A DNA stretch of 5,110 nt from NCBI GenBank assembly GCA_946534745.1, contig CAMNDA010000090.1, positions 1-5,110 of the forward strand. The letters are read 5' to 3'. The first letter of the stretch is position 1. Every line of letters starts with the position of its first letter. Below, one piece after another: positions 1 through 5,110 of the stretch. This stretch comes from an uncultured Verrucomicrobiota bacterium (GTDB taxonomy: Bacteria > Verrucomicrobiota > Kiritimatiellia > RFP12 > UBA3636). Under the pieces are notes generated by a model that saw only the letters and a program-made list of their open reading frames with translations, was not told where the DNA came from and did not search any database. The translations under genes were made by a program, and so were the position numbers.

Positions 1-1424
1 GCGTCCGCGCCGTCCGCCTCCGCAGGCGGTGCGACGTAGAGCGGAATGCTGAGGCTCCAGTCCTTCCCTTCGATTTCGGAGACGGGAACGGAGCGCGAGA
101 AGCCGGGCTTCGGGTCGTCGTCGCGGTAGGCGGCGAGGATCCGCTCGCGATGGGCGTCCTCGAGGAAGCTTTCGGCGTTGCGCCGGGCGACTTCGAGGAC
201 GGCGTTGACGAAGAGGATGCGATTTCGGCGCGCCGGGGACTTGCGGGTGCGCAGGACGAGGATGCACGCCTCCATCGGGGAGTTGAAGAAGAGGTTGGCG
301 CCGAGGCCGACGACGGCCTCGACGAGGTCGCTTTCGACGAGCTTGCGGCGCATCTCACGCTCCTCCTGGCGGAAGAGGACGCCGTGGGGAAGCAGGACGG
401 CGGCGCGGCCGGTGCGGCGGTCGAGGGAGGCGAGGATGTGCTGGAGGAAGGCGTAGTCCGCACGGCCCTGCGGCGGGGTGCCGAGCGTGTTGCGGCCCCA
501 GCGGTCGTGCTCGAAGGAGGCGCGGTCCCAGTCCTTGATCGAGTAGGGCGGGTTGGCGAGCACGACGTCGAAGCGGCGGACGGCGCCGCCGTCCGTGAAC
601 GCGGGAGCGGCGAGCGTGTCCGCGCAGGCGACGGAGAAGTCCTCGACGCCGTGCAGGTAGAGGTTCATCCGGGCGATGGCGGAGGTGAGGGCGTTGACCT
701 CCTGCCCGAAGACGCGGACGGAGCGCCAGGCGCCGCCCCTGTTGCGGACGTATTCGAGGCTCTTCACGAGCATTCCGCCGGATCCGCAGGTCGGATCGTA
801 GAGCGTCTCGCCCGGCGCGGGGCGGAGCATTTCGGCCATGAGCTCCACGACGGTTCGGTTGGTGTAGAACTCCTGCGCCGTGTGGCCGGCGTCGTTGGCG
901 AACTGGCCGATCAGGTATTCGTAGGCCAGCCCCATCTCGTCGGCGGGGCAGGCGGCGAGCGAAAGATTGTGGCGGGAGAAGTGCTCGACGAGGGACCGCA
1001 CGATGGCGTCGGGCATCTTGTTCTTGTTGAGCCAGCCGGACTTGTCGCCGAAGATGCCCGAGAGGCCCCCGACGTCGAGCCCGTCCACGCGGCGGGGCGG
1101 ATTGGCGCTCTCGATGCGCGTGAACGCGTCGACGAGTCGGCGCCCGACGTTTTCGGCGCATTTGCGAACGTCGCGCCAGAGGCACCCGGAGGGAATCCGG
1201 ACAGGATACTCCTGCTCGGCGGCGTATTCGGCATCGCCGCCGGATTCGTCCAGGTAGACGCCGAACTGCTCGTCGTAGACATCGGAGATGCGCTTGAAGA
1301 AAAGCAGCGGGAAGATGAACTCCTTGTAGCCGGAAGCGTCGATCTGGCCGCGCAGCAGCGTGGCGGCGCCCCAGAGGAAGGACTTGAGCTCCTCGAGGGA
1401 AAGCGGTGCGGGGGCCGCGTTCAT
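1..1424 (-). CDS. hsdM: Type I restriction-modification methyltransferase subunit, NPPY type (HsdM, C-terminus cut off)
   Basis: The reading frame is open from an ATG at 1424 to the window edge, giving 474 codons with no stop. It is a SAM-dependent amino-methyltransferase of the HsdM family, which with HsdS methylates the host recognition site. Seen: an HsdM N-terminal helical domain (about residues 8-150, including PLLFFKRISDVYDE), the QEFYTN stretch (184-189), SAM-binding motif I DPTCGSGG (210-217) and catalytic motif IV NPPY (291-294). It is clearly homologous over its whole length to the gene just upstream in the operon, with motif I at the same residue number. By alignment with that 506-aa neighbour, roughly 30-50 C-terminal residues are missing. 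Its ATG overlaps the neighbour's TGA (ATGA), and a strong Shine-Dalgarno lies 6 nt upstream. NPPY rather than the usual type I NPPF suggests N4-cytosine methylation; this is inference, since NPPY also occurs in adenine methylases. HsdM identity is very secure. Confidence 0.95.
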   Translation of the reverse strand, partial: MNAAPAPLSLEELKSFLWGAATLLRGQIDASGYKEFIFPLLFFKRISDVYDEQFGVYLDESGGDAEYAAEQEYPVRIPSGCLWRDVRKCAENVGRRLVDAFTRIESANPPRRVDGLDVGGLSGIFGDKSGWLNKNKMPDAIVRSLVEHFSRHNLSLAACPADEMGLAYEYLIGQFANDAGHTAQEFYTNRTVVELMAEMLRPAPGETLYDPTCGSGGMLVKSLEYVRNRGGAWRSVRVFGQEVNALTSAIARMNLYLHGVEDFSVACADTLAAPAFTDGGAVRRFDVVLANPPYSIKDWDRASFEHDRWGRNTLGTPPQGRADYAFLQHILASLDRRTGRAAVLLPHGVLFRQEEREMRRKLVESDLVEAVVGLGANLFFNSPMEACILVLRTRKSPARRNRILFVNAVLEVARRNAESFLEDAHRERILAAYRDDDPKPGFSRSVPVSEIEGKDWSLSIPLYVAPPAEADGAD

Positions 1425-2941
1425 GCGGAACCTCCTTCCGGGGACGCGAGCAGCGCCGCAAGCCGTTCCTCGGCGGCGAGGACGGCGGCGCGGGCCTGGC
1501 GGAACTCGGCGAGCACCTCGGCGTGGGGGCGACGGGCCTCGCGCGGATACGAGACATACTGCTTCGGGGAAAGGTTGAAGCCCTTGGCAGCGACTTCGTC
1601 CAGCGTGGCGACGGCGGCGAGCGCCTCGCGGGGACGGCCCTCCGAGTAGAGGGCGAAAAGGCGGTCCACGTCCGCGTCCGAGAGGATGTTCTGGGCGCGC
1701 TGGCGGGTGAGGATCGAGGATCCATCGACGAAGAGCACGCGTCCGGCGCGCCCGGGAAGGGGCGTGGCGCGCAGGACAAGGAAGCAGGGCGAAAGCTGAG
1801 TGCCGTAGAAAAGGTTCTCGCCCAGCGTCACGACGGCATCCACAAGCCCGGACCGGACCAGTTTCTCGCGGATGGCGCCTTCGGCGCCTTCGCGGAAAAG
1901 GACGCCCTGAGGCAGGACGACGGCGGCGCGGCCGGAGACGGGGCGCATCGAGGCGACCATGTGCTGAAGCCAGGCGAAGTCCCCGTTGTTGTCGCTCGGC
2001 GTTCCCCAGACGTTGCGGCCGTAGGGGTCGGCGCTCCATTCCGGGGCGCCCCATTTCTTGAGGGAGAACGGCGGATTGGCGAGGACGCAGTCGAAACGGG
2101 CAAGTCGGTCGTTCTGGAGAATCTTCGGCGCGCGGAGCGTGTCGCCCTGCAGGACGTGGAAGTCGGAAGCGCCATGGAGAAAGAGGTTCATGCGCGCGAC
2201 GGCCGCGTTCGTGACGTTCTTCTCCTGGCCGAAGACGGCGCCGCAGCAGAGCGCGTCGTTGTGCATGTGCCGGATCGCCTCGATGAGCATGCCGCCGGAG
2301 CCGCAGGCCGGATCGTAGACGCTTTCGCCGGGCTTCGGATCGAGGATGCGAACGAGGAGCCTCACGACCGAGCGCGGCGTGTAGAATTCGCCGGCTTTCT
2401 TCTTGCTCTCGTCGGCGAACTTCTTGAGGAGAATCTCGTAGGCGTCGCCCATGAGATCGGCCGGATAGTCGCGATTGCCGAGGCGGCGCCGCGACATGTG
2501 CTCCAGCAGATTCTTGATCTTGGCGTCGGAGAGGATGGACTTGTTCGTCCAGTTCGAGGTCGAGAAGATCGACAGGACGCCGTAGAGCGTCTCGGGGTTC
2601 GCCAGCTCGATCGCGCGCATGGCGCCGACGATCGCGGCGCCGAGATTCTCGGAACGGGAGCGGATGTCGGCCCAGTGGCAGCCGTCGGGAATGACGAACC
2701 GATGCTGCTCGGGAAAACGGGCGAACTCCTCGTCGCCGTCGCTTTCGGCGAGGGCCGTCTCGGTCTCCTCGTCCCAGACGTCGCTGATCCGCTTGAAGTA
2801 GAGCAGCGGCGTGATGTAGTCCTTGAAGTTCTCGTGGCTCACCGGTCCGCGGATGATGTTGCAAGCCTCGTAGAGAAACGCATAGAGGTCCTGCGCGTCG
2901 GAAAGGACCTCGGTCGGCTTGCTGGTATTTGGGGCGGACAT
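1421..2941 (-). CDS. hsdM: Type I restriction-modification methyltransferase subunit, NPPF type (HsdM)
   Basis: This 506-aa protein is a complete HsdM, the SAM-dependent modification subunit of a type I system. Seen: an N-terminal helical HsdM_N region (about 15-150, with PLLYFKRISDVWDE), GEFYTP (184-189), SAM motif I DPACGSGG (210-217) and motif IV NPPF (289-292), the form usual in N6-adenine type I methylases. An Ala/Arg/Glu-rich C-terminal helix (about 468-500) resembles the part of HsdM that packs on HsdS. The ATG at 2941 was preferred to an in-frame GTG at 3007 because that GTG lies upstream of the predicted transcription start and adds 22 residues with no HsdM character; another in-frame GTG at 2971 has no better ribosome site. 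No good Shine-Dalgarno precedes the ATG. It is the first gene of an operon with a second HsdM. The recognition sequence cannot be told without hsdS. Confidence 0.95.
   Translation of the reverse strand: MSAPNTSKPTEVLSDAQDLYAFLYEACNIIRGPVSHENFKDYITPLLYFKRISDVWDEETETALAESDGDEEFARFPEQHRFVIPDGCHWADIRSRSENLGAAIVGAMRAIELANPETLYGVLSIFSTSNWTNKSILSDAKIKNLLEHMSRRRLGNRDYPADLMGDAYEILLKKFADESKKKAGEFYTPRSVVRLLVRILDPKPGESVYDPACGSGGMLIEAIRHMHNDALCCGAVFGQEKNVTNAAVARMNLFLHGASDFHVLQGDTLRAPKILQNDRLARFDCVLANPPFSLKKWGAPEWSADPYGRNVWGTPSDNNGDFAWLQHMVASMRPVSGRAAVVLPQGVLFREGAEGAIREKLVRSGLVDAVVTLGENLFYGTQLSPCFLVLRATPLPGRAGRVLFVDGSSILTRQRAQNILSDADVDRLFALYSEGRPREALAAVATLDEVAAKGFNLSPKQYVSYPREARRPHAEVLAEFRQARAAVLAAEERLAALLASPEGGSA
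1431..1437 (-). promoter_or_regulatory. Strong Shine-Dalgarno of the second hsdM
   Basis: On the minus strand this reads AAGGAGG, followed by 6 nt and then the ATG at 1424. It lies inside the last codons of the upstream hsdM. Together with the ATGA stop/start overlap it predicts translational coupling plus efficient independent initiation. The first hsdM has no comparable site, so the second subunit may be translated at least as strongly as the first. Confidence 0.8.
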
Positions 2942-2997
2942 TCGCGAAAAGTCAAATATTCGGAGACTCACTTGGCGGTGTGTCGGAGATGAGGGAG

Positions 2998-3026
2998 AAT
3001 ATAGCACTTTCTCGCATGCGAAACAA
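2998..3026 (-). promoter_or_regulatory. Candidate sigma-70-like promoter of the hsdM-hsdM operon
   Basis: On the minus strand a -35-like TTGTTT (3026-3021) is separated by exactly 17 bp from TATATT (3003-2998). The latter is preceded by TGC, giving an extended -10 (TGCTATATT). Transcription would start near 2990, leaving a leader of about 50 nt before the ATG at 2941. The -10 is good and the -35 is weak. A perfect palindrome lies within the spacer. This is a motif match by eye; the organism's sigma factor preferences are unknown. Confidence 0.5.
3012..3021. promoter_or_regulatory. Palindrome TCGCATGCGA in the hsdM promoter spacer (possible operator)
   Basis: This is a perfect 10-bp inverted repeat with no loop, lying between the candidate -35 and -10 boxes and touching the inner edge of the -35. 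A repressor dimer bound here would block RNA polymerase. No regulator gene is visible in the window, so the operator role is inference. Confidence 0.35.
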
Positions 3027-3061
3027 CAGGAAACCGGATCAATGTCAGGTCACGCGACGCA

Positions 3062-3090
3062 TTGAGCCAGATGGAGAGGTGTGGTAGGAT
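3062..3090 (+). promoter_or_regulatory. Candidate promoter of the small rightward gene
   Basis: TTGAGC (3062-3067) is followed after 17 bp by TAGGAT (3085-3090), which is preceded by TGG to form an extended -10. Only 7 nt separate the -10 from the GTG at 3098, so transcription should start on or next to that codon and the mRNA would be leaderless or nearly so. This is a visual match only. Confidence 0.45.
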
Positions 3091-3097
3091 TCCTCCC

Positions 3098-3355
3098 GTG
3101 AACGAACAACCAGGTGGACAGGAACGCAGCGGTGCGCGATTCGTGGTCGAACTCTTCGGGAGCGACGCGAACGGGCGGAAGATGATCGCGTGGGGGCGGC
3201 GGATCGGATGCCGGGACGCAGGGCACGGGTTCGAGCCCGGGCGCGGGGTCTACACGCGGCTCCTCGTTGACGACGGCGACGTCCAGCAGCACAACTTCCT
3301 GATGGAGCTCGTCGACAACCCCGTCGGTCTGCGGGCGATCGATCGAGCGGAATGA
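3098..3355 (+). CDS. Small protein of unknown function (85 aa)
   Basis: I do not recognise this protein. It runs from GTG at 3098 to TGA at 3353-3355. Codon third positions are strongly G/C, as in the neighbouring real genes, which argues that it is truly coding. The product is soluble-looking, with no signal peptide or membrane segment. It has a Gly/Arg-rich centre (WGRRIGCRDAGHG, 32-44), a single Cys, and a hydrophobic/acidic second half (VYTRLLVDDGD, then FLMELVDNPVGL). The GTG start fits a -10 box 7 nt upstream (leaderless) or a weak AGGA 8 nt upstream. An in-frame ATG at 3071 would give 94 aa but lies inside the predicted promoter. The gene is divergent from the hsdM operon and converges on the glycosyltransferase gene with a 28-bp gap. 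An opposing open frame on the minus strand looks like a shadow. Confidence 0.65.
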   Translation: MNEQPGGQERSGARFVVELFGSDANGRKMIAWGRRIGCRDAGHGFEPGRGVYTRLLVDDGDVQQHNFLMELVDNPVGLRAIDRAE

Positions 3356-3383
3356 CCCCGCCAGGCGGCGTTCGAAGGGACGG

Positions 3384-4634
3384 TCAGGCGAGGCGGCCGG
3401 GGAGGGTCGCGTAGAAGTCCGAAAGCCGCGCGGCAAGCGCGGTCCAGTCGTAGTCGCGCGCGGCGGCGCGGCCGGCGGCGGCGAGGGAGGCGGCGAGCGC
3501 CGGGTCGGCGGCGACGCGAGAGAGGGCCGCGGAGAGCGCGGAAGGGTCCGCCGGGTCGAAGACGAGCGCCGCGCCCGGATGCGCCGCGCACAGGCGGCCG
3601 AGGCCGCCCACGTTCGAGGCCACGACGGGCAGCCCCGCCGCCCACGCCTCCAGCACGACGATGCCGAACGGTTCGTGCCGGCTCGGCAGCGCGAAGACGT
3701 CCGCGGCGCGGTATTCGGCCGCGAGCTCCGGGCTCCCCGGCGGCAGCGCGCCGGCGACGGAGAGCCGGTCCGCCGCGCCCAGCTCCGCCACGCGGGCGCG
3801 CAGCGCCTCGAGGTAGTCCGGCTCCGTCGCCGGCCCCACGAGCCGGACCGAGAGCCGCGGGTCGCGCGCGAGCGCCTCGACGAGCGCCATCTGGTTCTTC
3901 TGGCGGTCGATGCGGGCGACGCAGAGGACGCGCGTCTGGTCGTTTGGTCGTTGGATCGTTTGGTCGTTGGATCGTTGGGTCGTTGGATCGTTGGGTCGTT
4001 GGGTCGTTGGGTCGGAACCCTCGAAGAGCGCGACGTCGACGCCGTTGGGGAGGAAGAGGACGCGGGGGTGGCGGGCGCGCCAGAGGTCGGCCTCGTCCTC
4101 GCCGACGCAGACGATGCCGCCGGCGTCCTCGGGGACGCGGCGCGTGCGGCGCAGGGCCTTGTCGAGGATCTTGCCCCACGGCAGAAGCCGCCGCGTCGGA
4201 GCGCGCAGGCTCGCGGCCTCGGCGGCGGGGACGTTCGCGCCGCCGCCGTGCAGCGAGACGGCGCAACGCGCGCCGGTCTTCTCCGCGACGCGGATGCAGA
4301 GCTCGGCGATGCGCCCCATCGCGTGGCAGTGGATCACGTCCGGCGCCCACTCGCGCAGCGCGCGGGCGAGGCCGGGGACGAAGGGGTTTCCGCCCTTGCG
4401 GTCGAGGCGGTCGCGCGTCGCCGCCGTCATCGGCCACCACGGGTAGACGGGCGGGAAGCGCAGGATCTCGAGCCCCTCGCGCGTCTCGCGCGGCGTCGGG
4501 CACAGCGCGGTCGTCGCGAAGACGCGGACCTCGTGGCCGGCGCGCACCTGGGCGCGCGCGAGGTTCCAGACCACCTGCTCGGTGCCGCCCCAGTCGTCGA
4601 AGGAAAGGCGGCGCAGGACGTGCGCGACCCTCAT
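3384..4634 (-). CDS. GT4-like (GT-B fold) glycosyltransferase with a repeat-encoded interdomain linker
   Basis: This 416-aa cytoplasmic glycosyltransferase probably moves a sugar from a nucleotide donor onto a lipid-linked or polysaccharide acceptor; the substrate cannot be read from sequence. Seen: an N-terminal Rossmann-like domain with WGGTE (15-19), PDVIHCHAMG (98-107) and SLHGGG (127-132), then PNGVD (196-200). The C-terminal domain has RVLCVARIDRQKN (235-247) and the retaining GT4 E-x7-E motif EPFGIVVLE (Glu321, Glu329), followed by AWAAGLPVVAS. Between the domains, residues 207-234 are encoded by an 8-bp tandem repeat, giving a PTTQRPND-like low-complexity linker where family members have a short loop. 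The ATG at 4634 matches the family N-terminus and overlaps the TGA of the upstream WecG-like gene (ATGA), so the two are probably coupled; a G-rich tract about 9 nt upstream is a poor ribosome site. The frame stays open upstream, but that extension is a shadow of the neighbour. Confidence 0.93.
   Translation of the reverse strand: MRVAHVLRRLSFDDWGGTEQVVWNLARAQVRAGHEVRVFATTALCPTPRETREGLEILRFPPVYPWWPMTAATRDRLDRKGGNPFVPGLARALREWAPDVIHCHAMGRIAELCIRVAEKTGARCAVSLHGGGANVPAAEAASLRAPTRRLLPWGKILDKALRRTRRVPEDAGGIVCVGEDEADLWRARHPRVLFLPNGVDVALFEGSDPTTQRPNDPTTQRSNDQTIQRPNDQTRVLCVARIDRQKNQMALVEALARDPRLSVRLVGPATEPDYLEALRARVAELGAADRLSVAGALPPGSPELAAEYRAADVFALPSRHEPFGIVVLEAWAAGLPVVASNVGGLGRLCAAHPGAALVFDPADPSALSAALSRVAADPALAASLAAAGRAAARDYDWTALAARLSDFYATLPGRLA
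3937..4014. repeat. 8-bp tandem repeat, about 9.75 copies, inside the GT4 gene
   Basis: Nine full units plus 6 bp follow the plus-strand consensus (T/G)G(G/A)TCGTT; successive units vary only at positions 1 and 3 (TGGTCGTT, GGATCGTT, GGGTCGTT). Since 8 is not a multiple of 3, the frame rotates and repeats every 24 bp. The minus strand therefore encodes an 8-residue cycle, P-T-T-Q-R-P-N-D with Ser, Ile and Gln variants. Any of the three frames would give the same peptide cycle, and no frame on either strand contains a stop. At roughly 54% GC the tract is markedly less GC-rich than the surrounding gene. It lies exactly between the two domains of the enzyme. Confidence 0.95.
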
Positions 4635-5110
4635 CGGCGGTAGCCCCCCAGCAGGTGCAGCAGCGAGAGCCACGAGAACTTGACGAGCCCGTAGGCGTAG
4701 CGCCTCCAGAGGCGGCCGGGCTCCTGCGCGATTCGGTGGACCCACTCCAGGCTGCACTTCTGCATCCAGCGCGGCGCGCGCTTCACGCGGCCGGCGACGA
4801 AGTTGAACGAGCCGCCGATGCCGAGCGCGACGGGGACGTCGAGCGCCGCGGCGTTGCGCGCGAGCCAGAGCTCCTGCTTCGGATTGCCGAGGGCGACGAA
4901 GAGGATGTCCGGCTTCGCCGCGTTGATGCGCTCGACGATCTCCGGCTGCTCCTCGCCGAGCTTCACGAACGAGTGGTCGGACCCGGCGATCGGCATCGGG
5001 AAGCCGGCCTTGCGCTCCATCGCGGCGAGCGCCTCCGCGAGCGCGTCCTCGGCGCCGCCGAGCACGTAGAAGCGAAGCCCCTCCGCCCGGCAACGCGGGC
5101 AGAGGTCGGG
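4631..5110 (-). CDS. WecG/TagA/CpsF family glycosyltransferase (GT26), N-terminus cut off
   Basis: The last 159 residues are present; the beginning lies beyond the right edge. Family members are usually about 240-260 aa, so some 80-100 residues are missing, including the region carrying the proposed catalytic Asp. These enzymes transfer an N-acetylated aminosugar (ManNAc, ManNAcA or a related sugar) from UDP onto an undecaprenyl-diphosphate-linked sugar at the inner face of the membrane. Seen, numbering from the edge: GLRFYVLGG (11-19), PKQELW (77-82), GIGGSFNFVAG (97-107), then RAP and LEW (Glu122, Trp123) and the Arg-rich EP-x-R-x2-RRY stretch, all in family order. The hydrophobic, basic C-terminus (LVKFSWLSLLHLLGGYRR) fits the membrane-contacting tail of the family. 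The stop overlaps the ATG of the following GT4 gene, so both probably work in one surface-glycan pathway. Which sugar is used cannot be told. Confidence 0.93.
   Translation of the reverse strand, partial: PDLCPRCRAEGLRFYVLGGAEDALAEALAAMERKAGFPMPIAGSDHSFVKLGEEQPEIVERINAAKPDILFVALGNPKQELWLARNAAALDVPVALGIGGSFNFVAGRVKRAPRWMQKCSLEWVHRIAQEPGRLWRRYAYGLVKFSWLSLLHLLGGYRR

Noticed and set aside
150..1649. Long open frame of 499 codons on the plus strand across the second hsdM
   Set aside because: It is antisense to a motif-rich methyltransferase; its product is low-complexity Glu/Ala/Gly/Val/Asp with no domain, as expected from the reverse complement of high-GC coding DNA.
355..1779. Minus-strand open frame of 474 codons crossing the junction of the two hsdM genes
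   Set aside because: It is Arg/Pro/Ala/Ser-rich out-of-frame translation; both hsdM genes are intact in other frames and no frameshift is needed.
1406..2992. Plus-strand open frame of 528 codons opposite the first hsdM
   Set aside because: It has the same shadow composition, and the minus strand encodes the complete HsdM with motifs I and IV in order.
2942..3007. Longer first hsdM starting at a GTG at 3007
   Set aside because: That GTG falls between the predicted promoter boxes, the extra 22 residues do not look like HsdM, and the ATG at 2941 starts at the usual place.
3356..3383. Rho-independent terminator between the converging genes
   Set aside because: The short GC inverted repeat here (CCGCC/GGCGG) leaves a one-base loop and has no T-run on either side, so it is not a credible intrinsic terminator.
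3050..3436. Minus-strand 128-codon open frame opposite the small gene
   Set aside because: It is Pro/Arg-rich, has no motif, and overlaps the end of the GT4 gene in another frame. The plus-strand frame has the better third-position G/C pattern and a promoter.
3937..4014. CRISPR array
   Set aside because: The repeat unit is 8 bp with no spacers, lies inside a coding sequence and stays in frame.
4635..5093. N-terminal extension of the GT4 gene to 569 aa
   Set aside because: The extra residues are an Arg/Ala/Gly-rich out-of-frame reading of the WecG/TagA gene; the family N-terminus begins at the ATG at 4634.

Overview
The window is high-GC bacterial DNA. Codons in the real genes end mostly in G or C. 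No rRNA, tRNA or phylogenetic marker is present, so the phylum cannot be named. Two functional blocks face each other across a short intergenic region and a small orphan gene.

Left block (about 1-2941, minus strand): two tandem DNA methyltransferase genes of the type I restriction-modification HsdM family overlap by 4 bp (ATGA). The first-transcribed copy is complete (506 aa) and has NPPF in catalytic motif IV. The second has NPPY and runs off the left edge after 474 codons. Their N-terminal halves align almost residue for residue. This NPPF/NPPY pairing matches the described subgroup of type I systems whose modification enzyme is an M1M2S heterodimer making m6A on one strand and m4C on the other. 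The hsdS and hsdR partners are not in the window and may lie beyond position 1.

Middle (2942-3355): a 156-bp divergent intergenic region holds a candidate promoter for the methyltransferase operon, with a perfect 10-bp palindrome in its spacer. It also holds a candidate promoter for a rightward 85-aa gene of unknown function whose mRNA may be leaderless.

Right block (3384-5110, minus strand): a WecG/TagA/CpsF (GT26) glycosyltransferase, cut by the right edge, is followed with a 4-bp ATGA overlap by a GT4-like glycosyltransferase of 416 aa. This pair looks like part of a surface polysaccharide or glycolipid locus. The GT4 gene carries about ten copies of an 8-bp tandem repeat exactly between its two Rossmann-like domains. 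The repeat is free of stop codons in all six frames and encodes an Asn/Asp/Pro/Thr/Gln/Arg-rich linker.

The main points to follow up are the putative mixed m6A/m4C methyltransferase pair and the frame-neutral 8-bp repeat inside the glycosyltransferase.
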